Below, in pieces: positions 56,706 to 64,000 of a stretch of DNA of 64,000 nt (position 1 is its first letter; every line of letters starts with the position of its first letter). The position numbers and the translations under genes are program-made. The stretch comes from Lachnospiraceae bacterium (lineage in GTDB: Bacteria; Bacillota; Clostridia; Lachnospirales; Lachnospiraceae), in assembly GCA_910575075.1 (NCBI GenBank), contig CAJTCY010000016.1, positions 1-64,000 of the forward strand, in the 5' to 3' direction. The notes under the pieces are model-generated. The model did not search any database and was not told where the DNA came from. It saw only the letters and a program-made list of their open reading frames with translations.

Positions 56706-57752
56706 ATGAAGTTTATTCATATAGCCGATATACATTTGGGGACAAAGTCGGAAAGAGAAAGACTTAGAGGAGAAAAACAGGAACAGCATGGCTGGCAGGC
56801 ATTTACAGAGGTGATCGGCAAAGTAAAAGAAGAGCAGGTCCAGATTCTTCTGATTGCAGGAGATTTGTTTCACAGACAGCCGCTGATGCGGGAATTAAAG
56901 GAGGTAAACAGTTTGTTTGCTAAAATACCGCAGACACAGGTGGTAATAATGGCTGGAAACCGTGATTATCTCACGCCAGAATCCTGCTATCGGACGTTTC
57001 AATGGGGAGAAAATGTACATTTATTTAAACAGGAACAGTTGGAATATGTGGAGCTGGAGGGATTGGATACCAGAGTGTATGGGTTTAGCTACTGCCATAA
57101 GGAGATTGCAAAACCTATGTACAGAGATATCCACGTGAAAGAAGGGGATTACTGTAATATTCTGCTGGCACATGGAGGAGATGAGAAGCATATTCCTTTC
57201 CGCAGCAATGATTTTGATGGAAGTGCTTTTGACTATGCGGCATTTGGGCATATCCATAAACCTATGGAGATTGTAAAAAATAAGGTGGTGATGGCAGGGG
57301 CGCTGCAGCCTGTGGACTGCAATGATACAGGAGAACATGGGTATTTTCTGGGGGAAATCAAAGATCATAAGTGCGAGACGGAATTTGTGCCTCTGCATTA
57401 TTGCGAATACGTGCCTCTGAATCTGAAAGTCAGCCCAGAGATTACCCAGGGTGCACTGCGCGAATTTGTTACGTCAAGAATTCATGCGGCTCCGGAATAT
57501 CAAAAATTCAGGATTACCTTAAGCGGTTTCTGTGATGAAGAGCATCCGGTGGACGCCAGAGAACTTAAGAAAATGGACCGTGTAGTACAGGTTATTGATA
57601 AATGCCGGGCTGATTACGATTTTGAAAAACTAAAGATTGAATATGGACAGCAGATATTGGGAAGATACATCAGAGCGTTGGAGGAAATGCCTCAGAACGA
57701 AGTTACGAAGAAAGCACTATATTATGGCGTGGAGGCGTTAATGTCAGAATGA
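56706..57752 (+). CDS. YhaO/SbcD-like metallophosphoesterase, 348 aa
   Basis: Calcineurin-like fold: motif I HIADIHLG (residues ~5-12), motif II IAGDLF, motif IV LAHGGDEKH and motif V FGHIHK. Motif III reads AGNRDYL where the family has GNH(D/E): the His that acts in catalysis is Arg here (CGT, confirmed in the DNA). It is the nuclease half of an SbcCD/YhaON-type DNA end-processing pair, with its AAA/coiled-coil partner overlapping by 4 bp downstream. Activity may be lost or changed. AAGGAG precedes the ATG. Confidence 0.85.
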   Translation: MKFIHIADIHLGTKSERERLRGEKQEQHGWQAFTEVIGKVKEEQVQILLIAGDLFHRQPLMRELKEVNSLFAKIPQTQVVIMAGNRDYLTPESCYRTFQWGENVHLFKQEQLEYVELEGLDTRVYGFSYCHKEIAKPMYRDIHVKEGDYCNILLAHGGDEKHIPFRSNDFDGSAFDYAAFGHIHKPMEIVKNKVVMAGALQPVDCNDTGEHGYFLGEIKDHKCETEFVPLHYCEYVPLNLKVSPEITQGALREFVTSRIHAAPEYQKFRITLSGFCDEEHPVDARELKKMDRVVQVIDKCRADYDFEKLKIEYGQQILGRYIRALEEMPQNEVTKKALYYGVEALMSE

Positions 57753-59398
57753 AGATAACAGAGATTCAAATTAAAAATTTTGGAAAACTCCAGAATATCA
57801 ATGTTCGTCCTCTTCCTGGGCTGAATGTGATTTATGGAGAAAACGAGACAGGAAAATCTACTATGCAGCAGTTTATTACGGGTATGCTGTTCGGCATAGA
57901 GAAACCGAAGGACACTTCTGAGAAAAATAATAGTTATCAGCAGTATGAGCCATGGGACAGCGGCTCTTGTTATGCCGGAGGGATGAAATTTACAGTGGGA
58001 GGAAAGCCGTTTTTTCTGGAACGGAATTTTCACCACAAGGAAAAGTCGGCGAGCCTGATCAATGAAAAGGATGGAGAAAAGCTGTCTGTGGAGCAGGGGG
58101 ACCTGGAAATGCTGCTGGGCGGAATGAAGAAAACTGCTTATGAAAATACATATTGTATCCGCCAGGCAGAAATTGAGACGAAAGAAGAGTTTGCGGAAGT
58201 TCTGCAGAACTATTTTGTAAATGCTTCTACAGGAGGCGAAGGTGATATAGATCTGACAGGCGCCAGGAAGCGTCTGCGGGAACGCAAAGAAGAGGCGGAA
58301 CAGAGGTATAAGGAAGAGACGGAACAGAGAAAAGAGATTCTGGAAAAGATGCGTCTGGAGGAAAACATCCTCAAAAAAGACATTGAGCAGCTTGAAAGCC
58401 AGCAGAAGGAGAGCCTTGTAAATATATCTGGTCAGCATTCAAATTTCATTATACCAGAACGTGATACCAATCAAATGGCGGAATATCTGCGTGATATACG
58501 TCAGAAGAAGAAGCAGCAGGGTTATCTGTGGCGAGGCGGAATTTCGCTTGCAATTGCTCTGATTGGATTGATTTTGGGGATTTTGAATGTATGGCATCAT
58601 CCTCTTGGCCAGTCAGGCACAGGCTGGATGGTTCTGGAACTGTTCCTGCTGTTTGCATTTTTGGGGGGAACAGGAAGCGTGTGTTACTGGATGCAGAAAG
58701 AGAGAAGGCTCAGGCAGATTCGCCGGAAACAGCAGGAAGAGGCAAAGGAACTTACCATTTCCGCATCCAGAGACATGGAATGGAAACGTGTGCATGAGGA
58801 ACAGGAGAAACAGGCAAAACACCAGGCAGTGGAGGCACTGCTTCAGGAGCAGCTGGCGGAAAAGCAGGCATTGCTGATAAATCTTCAGGAAGAGATTGAG
58901 GAAACTCTGGAGGAAGCGGAAGGAGAAAAGGAGCTGGAACAGCGGATCAAAGCCTATGAACTGGCCTATGCGACGCTGCAGACCTTGTCTCAGGATATTT
59001 ATCACGATACCAGAAAACAGTTAGAACAGGTAATGTCTCAGATTTTGGCGGAAATGACCCAGGGAAAATATGATACCATAGGACTGGATGACCAGATGAA
59101 TCTGATGGTGGAAAAAGACAGCCGCAGCCTCCATCCATGGCAGCTCAGCCAGGGCGTTATGGAGCAGATGTACGTGGCGCTTCGCTTTGGGGCAGGAGGA
59201 ATGTTCACCCAGGAGGAATCTATGCCTATCATTTTGGATGAGGTATTTGCCGCTTTTGACGAAAAGCGCCTGGAGGCAGCTTTGCAGTGGCTGGGCAGAC
59301 AGAAAGGACAGATTTTTCTGTTTACCTGCCAGAGAAGGGAGATGGAGATTCTGGAACGGAACCATATTCCCTATGGAAAAATTATGTTGAGCAGATAG
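57749..59398 (+). CDS. YhaN/SbcC-like ATPase with internal membrane spans, 549 aa
   Basis: The Walker A YGENETGKST (residues ~29-38) begins an ABC/SMC-type ATPase, and the signature LSQGVMEQMYVALRF (~474-488) plus Walker B MPIILDEVFAAFD (~501-513) close it. Two coiled-coil arms (~165-235, ~320-430) flank two hydrophobic spans (~258-276 and ~290-312). YhaN of Bacillus has the same central spans (recalled). At 549 residues it is much shorter than YhaN or SbcC (~960-1050). It partners the phosphoesterase upstream, so the complex would sit at the membrane. Confidence 0.82.
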   Translation: MKITEIQIKNFGKLQNINVRPLPGLNVIYGENETGKSTMQQFITGMLFGIEKPKDTSEKNNSYQQYEPWDSGSCYAGGMKFTVGGKPFFLERNFHHKEKSASLINEKDGEKLSVEQGDLEMLLGGMKKTAYENTYCIRQAEIETKEEFAEVLQNYFVNASTGGEGDIDLTGARKRLRERKEEAEQRYKEETEQRKEILEKMRLEENILKKDIEQLESQQKESLVNISGQHSNFIIPERDTNQMAEYLRDIRQKKKQQGYLWRGGISLAIALIGLILGILNVWHHPLGQSGTGWMVLELFLLFAFLGGTGSVCYWMQKERRLRQIRRKQQEEAKELTISASRDMEWKRVHEEQEKQAKHQAVEALLQEQLAEKQALLINLQEEIEETLEEAEGEKELEQRIKAYELAYATLQTLSQDIYHDTRKQLEQVMSQILAEMTQGKYDTIGLDDQMNLMVEKDSRSLHPWQLSQGVMEQMYVALRFGAGGMFTQEESMPIILDEVFAAFDEKRLEAALQWLGRQKGQIFLFTCQRREMEILERNHIPYGKIMLSR

Positions 59399-59406
59399 GA
59401 AAGTCT

Positions 59407-61512
59407 ATGAGTGAAAAAAAGCAAAATAAAAGTCAGAAGAAAAAAAAGCATAAGAAGAAATACCGTATATTTTGGTTTTTTGCGAGACTTCAGATCTTAT
59501 TTCTGATTCTTGTGGCGGCTGGTCTGGGCTGGTATTATTTTGGAGGCTATGCCCAGAAAGTAAACGCATTGCAGCAAGAAGCTAAGAAGCTGGTGCGTGA
59601 ATCAAATGAAGAGACGTTTCGTTCAGTACAGACCAGTCTGGTGTATGATGCCAACGGAACGCTGGTTTCTACCTTAAAGGGGGAAAAGGACGTGTACTAT
59701 CTGGAGTATGAGGATATTCCCCCGTATGCGGCAGCCGCGATGGTGAGCATTGAGGATAAAAAGTTTTACCGTCACAATGGAATTGATATCAAGGCGATTA
59801 TGCGTGCCGCCAAGGCAATGATACAAAACGGGAAAGTAACGCAGGGCGGCAGCACCATTACCCAGCAGCTTTCCAGAAATATTTTTCTTAACCATGACGT
59901 AAAATGGGAGCGGAAGATTGAGGAAATGTTTATTGCTGTCGAGCTGGAGAAAGTTTACAGTAAAAACAAGATCATGGAATTTTACCTGAACAATGTCTAC
60001 TTTGGCAACGGTTATTACGGCATACAGGCAGCAAGCAAGGGATATTTCAGCACAGAAGTGAGTAACCTGGATTTGTCGCAGATTACGTTTCTGTGTGCAA
60101 TCCCCAATAATCCCAGTCTGTATGACCCAATGGTGCGTTTTGAGAATACTTTAAAGCGCCGGAACCGTATTTTAGACCAGATGCATGAGGATGGAAAAAT
60201 CAGCCAGGACACCTGTGAGGAAGCCAAGATGGAACAGATCGCGCTGAATCCTTCCCAGAAAACCAAAAATGATTATGTGGAAACTTATACCTACAACTGC
60301 GCGATCCGTGCATTGATGGCAGAGGATGGGTTTGTGTTTCGTACAGAGTTTTCTTCAGAAGAGGAACGCAGCGCTTATGAAGAAGAGTATGACCTTATGT
60401 ACAGCGAGTTCCAGAAGAGCCTTTACAGTAAGGGATATCGGATTTATACATCTATTGACCTGAACATGCAGCAGATGCTTCAGGACACGGTGGATAATGG
60501 GCTGGCCGAATTTACAGAACAGACGGAGGATGGAATCTTTACCCTGCAGGGTTCTGCGGTATGTGTGGATAACCATACAGGATTTGTCAAAGCGATCGTA
60601 GGCGGCAGAAACCAAAACCTTTCGGGCTATACGTTAAACCGTGCCTATCAGAGTTTCCGCCAGCCGGGGAGTTCCATAAAACCGTTGATTGTCTACACAC
60701 CTGCGCTGGAGAGAAATTATACGCCGGATAGTATTGTCCAGGATGTGAAGACAGAAGAGGGGCCGTCCAATGCCGGAGGTTCTTATGAGGGAAGCATCAG
60801 CCTTCGCTATGCGGTGCAGAAATCAAAGAATACGGTTGCCTGGAATCTGTTAGAAGAACTGACCCCCCAGGTGGGGCTGGATTATCTGAAAGCCATGAAT
60901 TTTGCCAGACTGGATAAAAGGGATGAACGTCCTACCAGTGCACTGGGAGGATTCACCAACGGTGTGTCAGCGGTAGAAATGGCATCTGCTTATGCAGCGC
61001 TGGCAAATGACGGAAAGTTCCGGGAGCCTACCTGCATTATGCGTATTACTGACGCTCAGGATAACGTGATTTTGGAAACAAAAAATGAAGAAAAAGAAGT
61101 CTATAAAATGAACGCTTCCAGAATGATGACAGATATGCTGGTTTCAGCGGTTCAGGAGGGCACAGGACGAGGGCTTGCCCTGAGCAGTATGCCCTGTGCC
61201 GGTAAGACTGGAACTACCAATGATAATAAAGATGGATGGTTTGTGGGGTATACCAGTTACTATACCACAAGTGTGTGGGTGGGATATGATATGCCCAGGG
61301 AGCTGCCAGGTTTATCCGGAGCCAGTTATCCGGGAAGTATCTGGAGAAATTTCATGGAACTGCTGCATCAAAACCTGGAACCTGTAAATTTTCTGCCTTA
61401 TATTGACGAGCAGAAGGCGCCCCTGGATAACGGCGAATATATGGAGGGCCAGGACCAGGGGCAGATAGTTACACCCGAGGCAGGAGGAACAGAGGGTGTG
61501 CCGGATTTTTAA
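59407..61512 (+). CDS. Class A penicillin-binding protein (PBP1A-like), 701 aa
   Basis: A short Lys-rich cytosolic start and one membrane span (residues ~22-45) precede a GT51 transglycosylase (~70-250; IEDKKFYRHNGID with catalytic Glu, and GGSTITQQLSRN). The transpeptidase follows (~380-660): SxxK in PGSSIKPLIV, SxN in SKNTVAWN, and KTG in AGKTGTTND. The C-terminal ~40 residues are acidic and Gly-rich. It polymerises and crosslinks peptidoglycan outside the membrane. I start at 59407 (MSEKKQNKS), which follows AGGAAAG; an earlier ATG at 59287 lies inside the ATPase gene. Confidence 0.93.
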   Translation: MSEKKQNKSQKKKKHKKKYRIFWFFARLQILFLILVAAGLGWYYFGGYAQKVNALQQEAKKLVRESNEETFRSVQTSLVYDANGTLVSTLKGEKDVYYLEYEDIPPYAAAAMVSIEDKKFYRHNGIDIKAIMRAAKAMIQNGKVTQGGSTITQQLSRNIFLNHDVKWERKIEEMFIAVELEKVYSKNKIMEFYLNNVYFGNGYYGIQAASKGYFSTEVSNLDLSQITFLCAIPNNPSLYDPMVRFENTLKRRNRILDQMHEDGKISQDTCEEAKMEQIALNPSQKTKNDYVETYTYNCAIRALMAEDGFVFRTEFSSEEERSAYEEEYDLMYSEFQKSLYSKGYRIYTSIDLNMQQMLQDTVDNGLAEFTEQTEDGIFTLQGSAVCVDNHTGFVKAIVGGRNQNLSGYTLNRAYQSFRQPGSSIKPLIVYTPALERNYTPDSIVQDVKTEEGPSNAGGSYEGSISLRYAVQKSKNTVAWNLLEELTPQVGLDYLKAMNFARLDKRDERPTSALGGFTNGVSAVEMASAYAALANDGKFREPTCIMRITDAQDNVILETKNEEKEVYKMNASRMMTDMLVSAVQEGTGRGLALSSMPCAGKTGTTNDNKDGWFVGYTSYYTTSVWVGYDMPRELPGLSGASYPGSIWRNFMELLHQNLEPVNFLPYIDEQKAPLDNGEYMEGQDQGQIVTPEAGGTEGVPDF

Positions 61513-64000
61513 AGATTTTCATTTTTTAATGCGTCGATTGTGTTTTCTTTGCTGATCCTTTTCATAGAGTAGACCATGGTGGCAGACACTACCAAAAATA
61601 CGCTTCCCACAGCAATGGCAATACTGTACCATGGTACGAAAAATGCCATTTCCAATCCTTCGCTGATGGAATTGTAAATCATCCAGGTTACGAAAAAGGA
61701 TACGGGAAGCCCGTAAGCCAAGCCTTTAAAACCATACAGAAGGCATTCGAAATTCATCATTTTGGTAAAAGATTTTGGCGTCATGCCGATGGATTTCAGC
61801 ATGGCAAATTCCCGGCGGCGAAGATTGATATTGGTAGAAATGGTATTGAACACATTTGCCGCAGCTATCAATGAGATCAAAATAATAAAACCGTAAGAAA
61901 AAACGTTCACCACACTGAGCATAGCGCGCTGGCTTTCTTTTGAAGCAGCATAATTCATCAGAGAGGAAGAAGAGAGATTTTTATCTGCAAGTATATTTAT
62001 CATGGCAGAATAGGCAGTATTGTGGTCCTCACACTGAAACAGCAGCTCTGTAGTTTGATTTTCACTGAGCGGGGCGTCAGAAATTTCATAATATAAGGTA
62101 TTTTCTTTCATACCTGAAAATACATGGTCTATCATGCTGTACGGATAAAACAGCCGTACACAATCTGAATTCTGAGGGAAGAATTCTGGTGCTTCTTTGG
62201 CAGCACCTCCTATGGAAAATGGAATTTCAAGGCATTTGTCCAAAGGGACATAAGTCTTGTCATAAGAGTCAGTATCAATGAGCAGGGAACAGAGTTCCCC
62301 TTTTTCATTTCTGCCTGTTCCTGCATAGGAGTAATTTACCTGATCTTCTGTGAGGTAGGCGCTGAGTCTGGCGTCTGCCGCGTTATCAAACGCTCCAAAG
62401 CGGTAGAATTTTTTTTCATTTTCCTGGTACAGCCGCAGAGAATCTATAATGATGGCTTTTGGTTCGGCAGTGTTAAAATAATCATTTTCTGGAAGATGCT
62501 GCTCTTTCACATAATTCCGGAACTCGTTGTCTGCCAGGAAAATTACATATAAATTCATAGGAGACACGTCATAATCTTTATATTCTCCCTCCTCCTGTTC
62601 GTCAAGTTTTTTGAGGTATTCTTGCATCTCTGGGCTGAGCTGATTGGTTAAGGTCTTACTGTTGAAGTAGAGCTTCAAAGCGTAGGTGGAGTCTGTTACG
62701 CCCTGTGCTTTGGAGAGCTCAGAACGTATGGCATCTATCGAGAAGCCAGTATCGGAATGAAAATAGTAGGCAAGGTCGTAATCTTTATCATTCACAACAC
62801 TTTCCGCAGAAAATGTTAAATAGGCGCAGAAGCTGCTGGCAGAGATAAACAGCACAATACTTAAGAACAGAGAAATCACCGTGGCACGATATTTCCTCCG
62901 GCTGCGCTTGTAATTTTTAGTGGCAATCATTCCTTCAAAACCAAAAAACTTTTGTGTAAGTCTTAACGTTCTGATTTTACGGGAACGGATCGTGATATCG
63001 CTTGTCTGGCGTATGGCTTCAATTGCCGGTTTTTTCATGGCACGCTTTGCAGGAATGTAAGCAGAGATAACGACTGTCAGCAAAGAGACAGCGACTGCGA
63101 TAGCAATGGCGCCAAGGGAGGGATGGACTTCCAGGGAAATTTCTTTGGCAGGTCCGAAAATCATGGAAAATCTTTGCATGGCATAGTTACCGACATAGAA
63201 ACCAAAAACGTCTGCCATCATATCCCGGATAAAGAATAAGGTAATGCCGATGCCAAGAATTCCAGACAGAACTCCCAGAGGAATACCGATACCGCTTAAA
63301 AACAGTGCTTCAAAAATTACGCTTCCCGTCAACTGCCGTTTGGTGGCGCCAATGGAGGCAAGCAGTCCAAATTGTCTGGTCCGTTCACTGACAGATATGG
63401 AAAAAGCGTTGTATATCAGTGAAATGGAACCAAACATAATGATCAGGATCAGTATGGAGCCAAGGTTGTAGAGGACACGGTTGTAACTGCTTTCTCCAGA
63501 ATAGCCATAATATCTGAGAAGATCAGAATTCGTTTTGTAATCTGTAACATCCGTCTGCGCAAACATGTTTTCCAGCAGAGAAACAGTATCTGTGCTGGAA
63601 TCTGTCAGAAGATATATGTTATAACTGTGCTTGCTGCTGTTATCACCGATTGTCAGCGCCGTATAACCTGGCGCATCATAATTCTCAAAAGAAGGACGTT
63701 CATAGAATCCTACTATAGTATAAGTACGGGATTCGCCAGGAATTAATTTTTCAGAAACACCTTTATTTTCCGGTTCTCTGTTATAGTTGTCTTCTGTTAT
63801 GTTCAGATATGCAGTACTGTTAGTTAAGATATTGCCCTCATTGTCCATACGTGTTCCAAGGGAAAGGGACAGTGAGTCATTTAAGGCGTATGTTATGCCG
63901 CCGTTCGTTTTTAAGTGTTCTGGGAGCAGGATTTCCTGGCTGTTCTCCGGCAGGCGTCCCTGCGTAAGATGGACAGGCATCATTTCGGTAAAATCAGACT
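61509..64000 (-). CDS. FtsX-type ABC transporter permease, 5' end beyond the window (>828 aa)
   Basis: Two FtsX modules are visible, each of about three spans (approximately residues 190-330 and 700-815), in the pattern of the large BceB/YxdM-like or LolE-type permeases. The phrase FGLLASIGATKRQL and its second copy FAMLKSIGMTPKSF are the conserved FtsX signature. The reading frame stays open to the window edge, so the N-terminal span and part of the first extracellular domain are missing. The ATPase partner is presumably upstream, outside the window. The end overlaps the convergent PBP gene by 4 bp. Confidence 0.88.
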   Translation of the reverse strand, partial: SDFTEMMPVHLTQGRLPENSQEILLPEHLKTNGGITYALNDSLSLSLGTRMDNEGNILTNSTAYLNITEDNYNREPENKGVSEKLIPGESRTYTIVGFYERPSFENYDAPGYTALTIGDNSSKHSYNIYLLTDSSTDTVSLLENMFAQTDVTDYKTNSDLLRYYGYSGESSYNRVLYNLGSILILIIMFGSISLIYNAFSISVSERTRQFGLLASIGATKRQLTGSVIFEALFLSGIGIPLGVLSGILGIGITLFFIRDMMADVFGFYVGNYAMQRFSMIFGPAKEISLEVHPSLGAIAIAVAVSLLTVVISAYIPAKRAMKKPAIEAIRQTSDITIRSRKIRTLRLTQKFFGFEGMIATKNYKRSRRKYRATVISLFLSIVLFISASSFCAYLTFSAESVVNDKDYDLAYYFHSDTGFSIDAIRSELSKAQGVTDSTYALKLYFNSKTLTNQLSPEMQEYLKKLDEQEEGEYKDYDVSPMNLYVIFLADNEFRNYVKEQHLPENDYFNTAEPKAIIIDSLRLYQENEKKFYRFGAFDNAADARLSAYLTEDQVNYSYAGTGRNEKGELCSLLIDTDSYDKTYVPLDKCLEIPFSIGGAAKEAPEFFPQNSDCVRLFYPYSMIDHVFSGMKENTLYYEISDAPLSENQTTELLFQCEDHNTAYSAMINILADKNLSSSSLMNYAASKESQRAMLSVVNVFSYGFIILISLIAAANVFNTISTNINLRRREFAMLKSIGMTPKSFTKMMNFECLLYGFKGLAYGLPVSFFVTWMIYNSISEGLEMAFFVPWYSIAIAVGSVFLVVSATMVYSMKRISKENTIDALKNENL

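Overview
The window looks like a chromosomal segment of a low-to-mid GC, spore-forming gut clostridium, most likely a Lachnospiraceae (inference). Supporting points: strong AAGGAGG ribosome binding sites, a clostridial tRNA cluster behind an rRNA operon, SpoVT, rubrerythrin, a DUF4321-type protein and several large secreted glycan-active proteins.

Layout. 1-1050: the 3' end of a 23S rRNA gene, then seven tRNAs (Asp, Val, Thr, Tyr, fMet, Phe, Lys) and a terminator. No 5S rRNA follows the 23S. 1055-4400: a decayed integrative element beside tRNA-Lys. It holds an integrase pseudogene, a type I toxin-antitoxin locus, a ~390 bp array of short palindromes, an XRE repressor with operator palindromes, and a truncated Cro-like ORF. 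4637-9414: core metabolism and stress genes (FucO-type dehydrogenase, rubrerythrin, a lipoprotein trigger-factor homologue, a HAD phosphatase) with two copies of a hairpin repeat. 10002-20412: GH42 beta-galactosidase, a 915-residue protein of unknown function, and a 1702-residue secreted CotH-domain protein. 20457-28243: a glycosyltransferase remnant, a second type I toxin-like ORF, patatin, histidine phosphatase, GNAT, a Crp/Fnr regulator, a thioredoxin/ferredoxin/4Fe-4S membrane cluster, a D-2-hydroxyacid dehydrogenase and a phospholipase C-like protein. 28439-33121: SNF2 helicase, RdgB/HAM1-like pyrophosphatase, acyltransferase.

33218-42468: a two-component system divergent from a five-gene operon. 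The operon joins a beta-propeller/solute-binding lipoprotein and two sugar-type ABC permeases to an HlyD-like adaptor and a MacB-like membrane protein, with no ATPase gene. Paired 11-bp direct repeats before the operon look like the response-regulator site. 42619-51498: a GH10 xylanase, a DUF4321 protein and a 1946-residue GH127/146-type arabinofuranosidase; together these suggest arabinoxylan use. The last has a perfect 14-bp inverted repeat that can sequester its ribosome binding site. 51677-64000: Spx/ArsC-like protein, acylphosphatase, polyphosphate:AMP phosphotransferase, PocR-domain sensor, SpoVT, polysaccharide deacetylase, a YhaO/YhaN-like pair, a class A penicillin-binding protein, and an FtsX-type permease cut by the window edge.

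Across the window runs a family of non-coding transposable elements (MITE-like). Their ends read TAGG(C/T)AATTGCGAAAC, with 9-13 bp target duplications. There are two full copies, one short copy, two half copies placed just before gene starts (one carrying a nested second element), and one apparent excision scar. All calls come from reading the sequence; no database search was run.
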